NCBI GenBank assembly: GCA_003514765.1 | Contig: DOOY01000159.1 | Location: 1-6,687 of the forward strand | DNA from: Nitrosomonas sp. | Lineage (GTDB): Bacteria; Pseudomonadota; Gammaproteobacteria; Burkholderiales; Nitrosomonadaceae | Reading direction: 5' to 3' | Length of the DNA stretch: 6,687 bases | Part shown: one piece after another, positions 6,194-6,687 of the stretch | Layout: every line of letters starts with the position of its first letter | Numbering within the stretch: the first letter of the stretch is position 1 | Program-made: the position numbers and the translations under genes | The notes under the pieces: generated by a model | The model's input: the letters and a program-made list of their open reading frames with translations, nothing else | What the model was told of the DNA's origin: nothing | Database searches by the model: none

Positions 6194-6687
6194 TTAATCC
6201 AGTCCTATTAACTGTTTAATTTGCAGTGCTTTTGTCAACGCCTGATCAACGGTTGCACCGAGCACGGTAAAATGCCCCATTTTACGCCCCGGCCGCGCTA
6301 CCCGCTTACCGTATAAATGCAGTTTAGTCGAGGATTGCTGTAACACCAGTAGCCAGTCCGGTTCGCCATTTTGCCACAAGTCGCCGAGCAGATTAACCAT
6401 CACGCATGGCTGATGCAATACCGTATTTCCTAACGGCAATCCACACAATGCGCGCACCTGTTGTTCAAACTGCGACGTTAAACAGGCATCAATGGAAAAA
6501 TGCCCGCTGTTGTGTGGACGTGGTGCAATTTCGTTTATGACCAGCTGACCATTTTCCAGCAAAAAAAATTCAACACATAACACGCCCCGGTAATTCAGGG
6601 CAGCAGCCACGTTTCCGGCAATTTCCAGAGCCTGCTTTGCAGTTTCTGCAGAAACCCTGGCCGGTACAATACTGACATCGAGTATGC
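6194..6687 (-). CDS. purK: N5-carboxyaminoimidazole ribonucleotide synthase (PurK), C-terminal part
   Basis: ATP-grasp enzyme that converts AIR, bicarbonate and ATP to N5-CAIR, the substrate of the mutase PurE, in de novo purine synthesis. The window holds the last 163 codons; the frame stays open to the right edge, so the N-terminus lies outside. The ATP-grasp C-terminal lobe is clear: RGVLCVEFF (visible residues 33-41) and [13 protein letters not shown] (51-63) carry the Mg-ATP glutamates (visible Glu39 and Glu52) and the PurK-specific [12 protein letters not shown] signature. These are followed by SQFEQ and the small C-terminal domain with [16 protein letters not shown] (visible 123-138). 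The gene ends in TAA at 6194, 17 nt before purC. The order purK-purC suggests a purine operon; purE is commonly next to purK and may lie to the right, which is inference. An in-frame GTG at 6610 is not the true start, since conserved PurK sequence continues upstream of it. Confidence 0.97.
   Translation of the reverse strand, partial: ILDVSIVPARVSAETAKQALEIAGNVAAALNYRGVLCVEFFLLENGQLVINEIAPRPHNSGHFSIDACLTSQFEQQVRALCGLPLGNTVLHQPCVMVNLLGDLWQNGEPDWLLVLQQSSTKLHLYGKRVARPGRKMGHFTVLGATVDQALTKALQIKQLIGLD

Noticed and set aside
1..6687. tRNA, rRNA, CRISPR arrays, insertion sequence ends, toxin-antitoxin or phage genes
   Set aside because: No cloverleaf-like segments, regularly spaced repeats, transposase motifs or terminal inverted repeats were seen; nearly all the sequence is taken up by the five genes.

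Overview
The window carries five genes, all on the minus strand, in transcription order (high to low coordinates): purK (3' part only), purC, a 7Fe ferredoxin gene (fdxA type), a PD-(D/E)XK nuclease of the AddB type, and a UvrD/AddA-type superfamily 1 helicase (5' part only, running off the left edge). I see no RNA genes, mobile elements, CRISPR arrays or credible plus-strand genes. The base composition (about 45-48% G+C judged from a few lines), the fdxA-type ferredoxin and the AddB-like/UvrD-like pair suggest a proteobacterium, most likely a betaproteobacterium near Nitrosomonas. That placement is by recollection of similar proteins, not by a search.

Right part (5280-6687): purK and purC, 17 nt apart, encode nearby steps of purine synthesis. 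PurK makes N5-CAIR from AIR, PurE (not in the window) isomerises it, and PurC condenses CAIR with aspartate. purC appears to start at TTG, supported by a well-placed AAAGGA.

Middle (4787-5279): a 169-bp spacer separates purC from the ferredoxin gene. It holds a weak hairpin just after the purC stop, a second short inverted repeat and a possible extended -10 promoter, so the ferredoxin gene probably starts a new transcript. The ferredoxin has the cysteine layout of Azotobacter ferredoxin I, with one [3Fe-4S] and one [4Fe-4S] cluster predicted.

Left part (1-4760): the nuclease gene starts 26 nt after the ferredoxin stop, and the helicase gene overlaps the nuclease stop by 8 nt (ATGACTGA), indicating translational coupling. 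Together they look like a two-subunit helicase-nuclease related to AddAB/RecBCD, used to process double-strand breaks for recombination. The nuclease subunit has the four-cysteine pattern of an Fe-S cluster nuclease and no Walker A motif. The helicase has all the N-terminal motor motifs that the window can show. Whether the helicase also has a C-terminal nuclease, as true AddA does, cannot be seen here.

This is mostly an ordinary housekeeping region. The points most worth a second look are the AddAB-like pair in a lineage where RecBCD might be expected, its position directly behind a ferredoxin gene, and the hairpin that replaces a visible ribosome binding site before the nuclease start.
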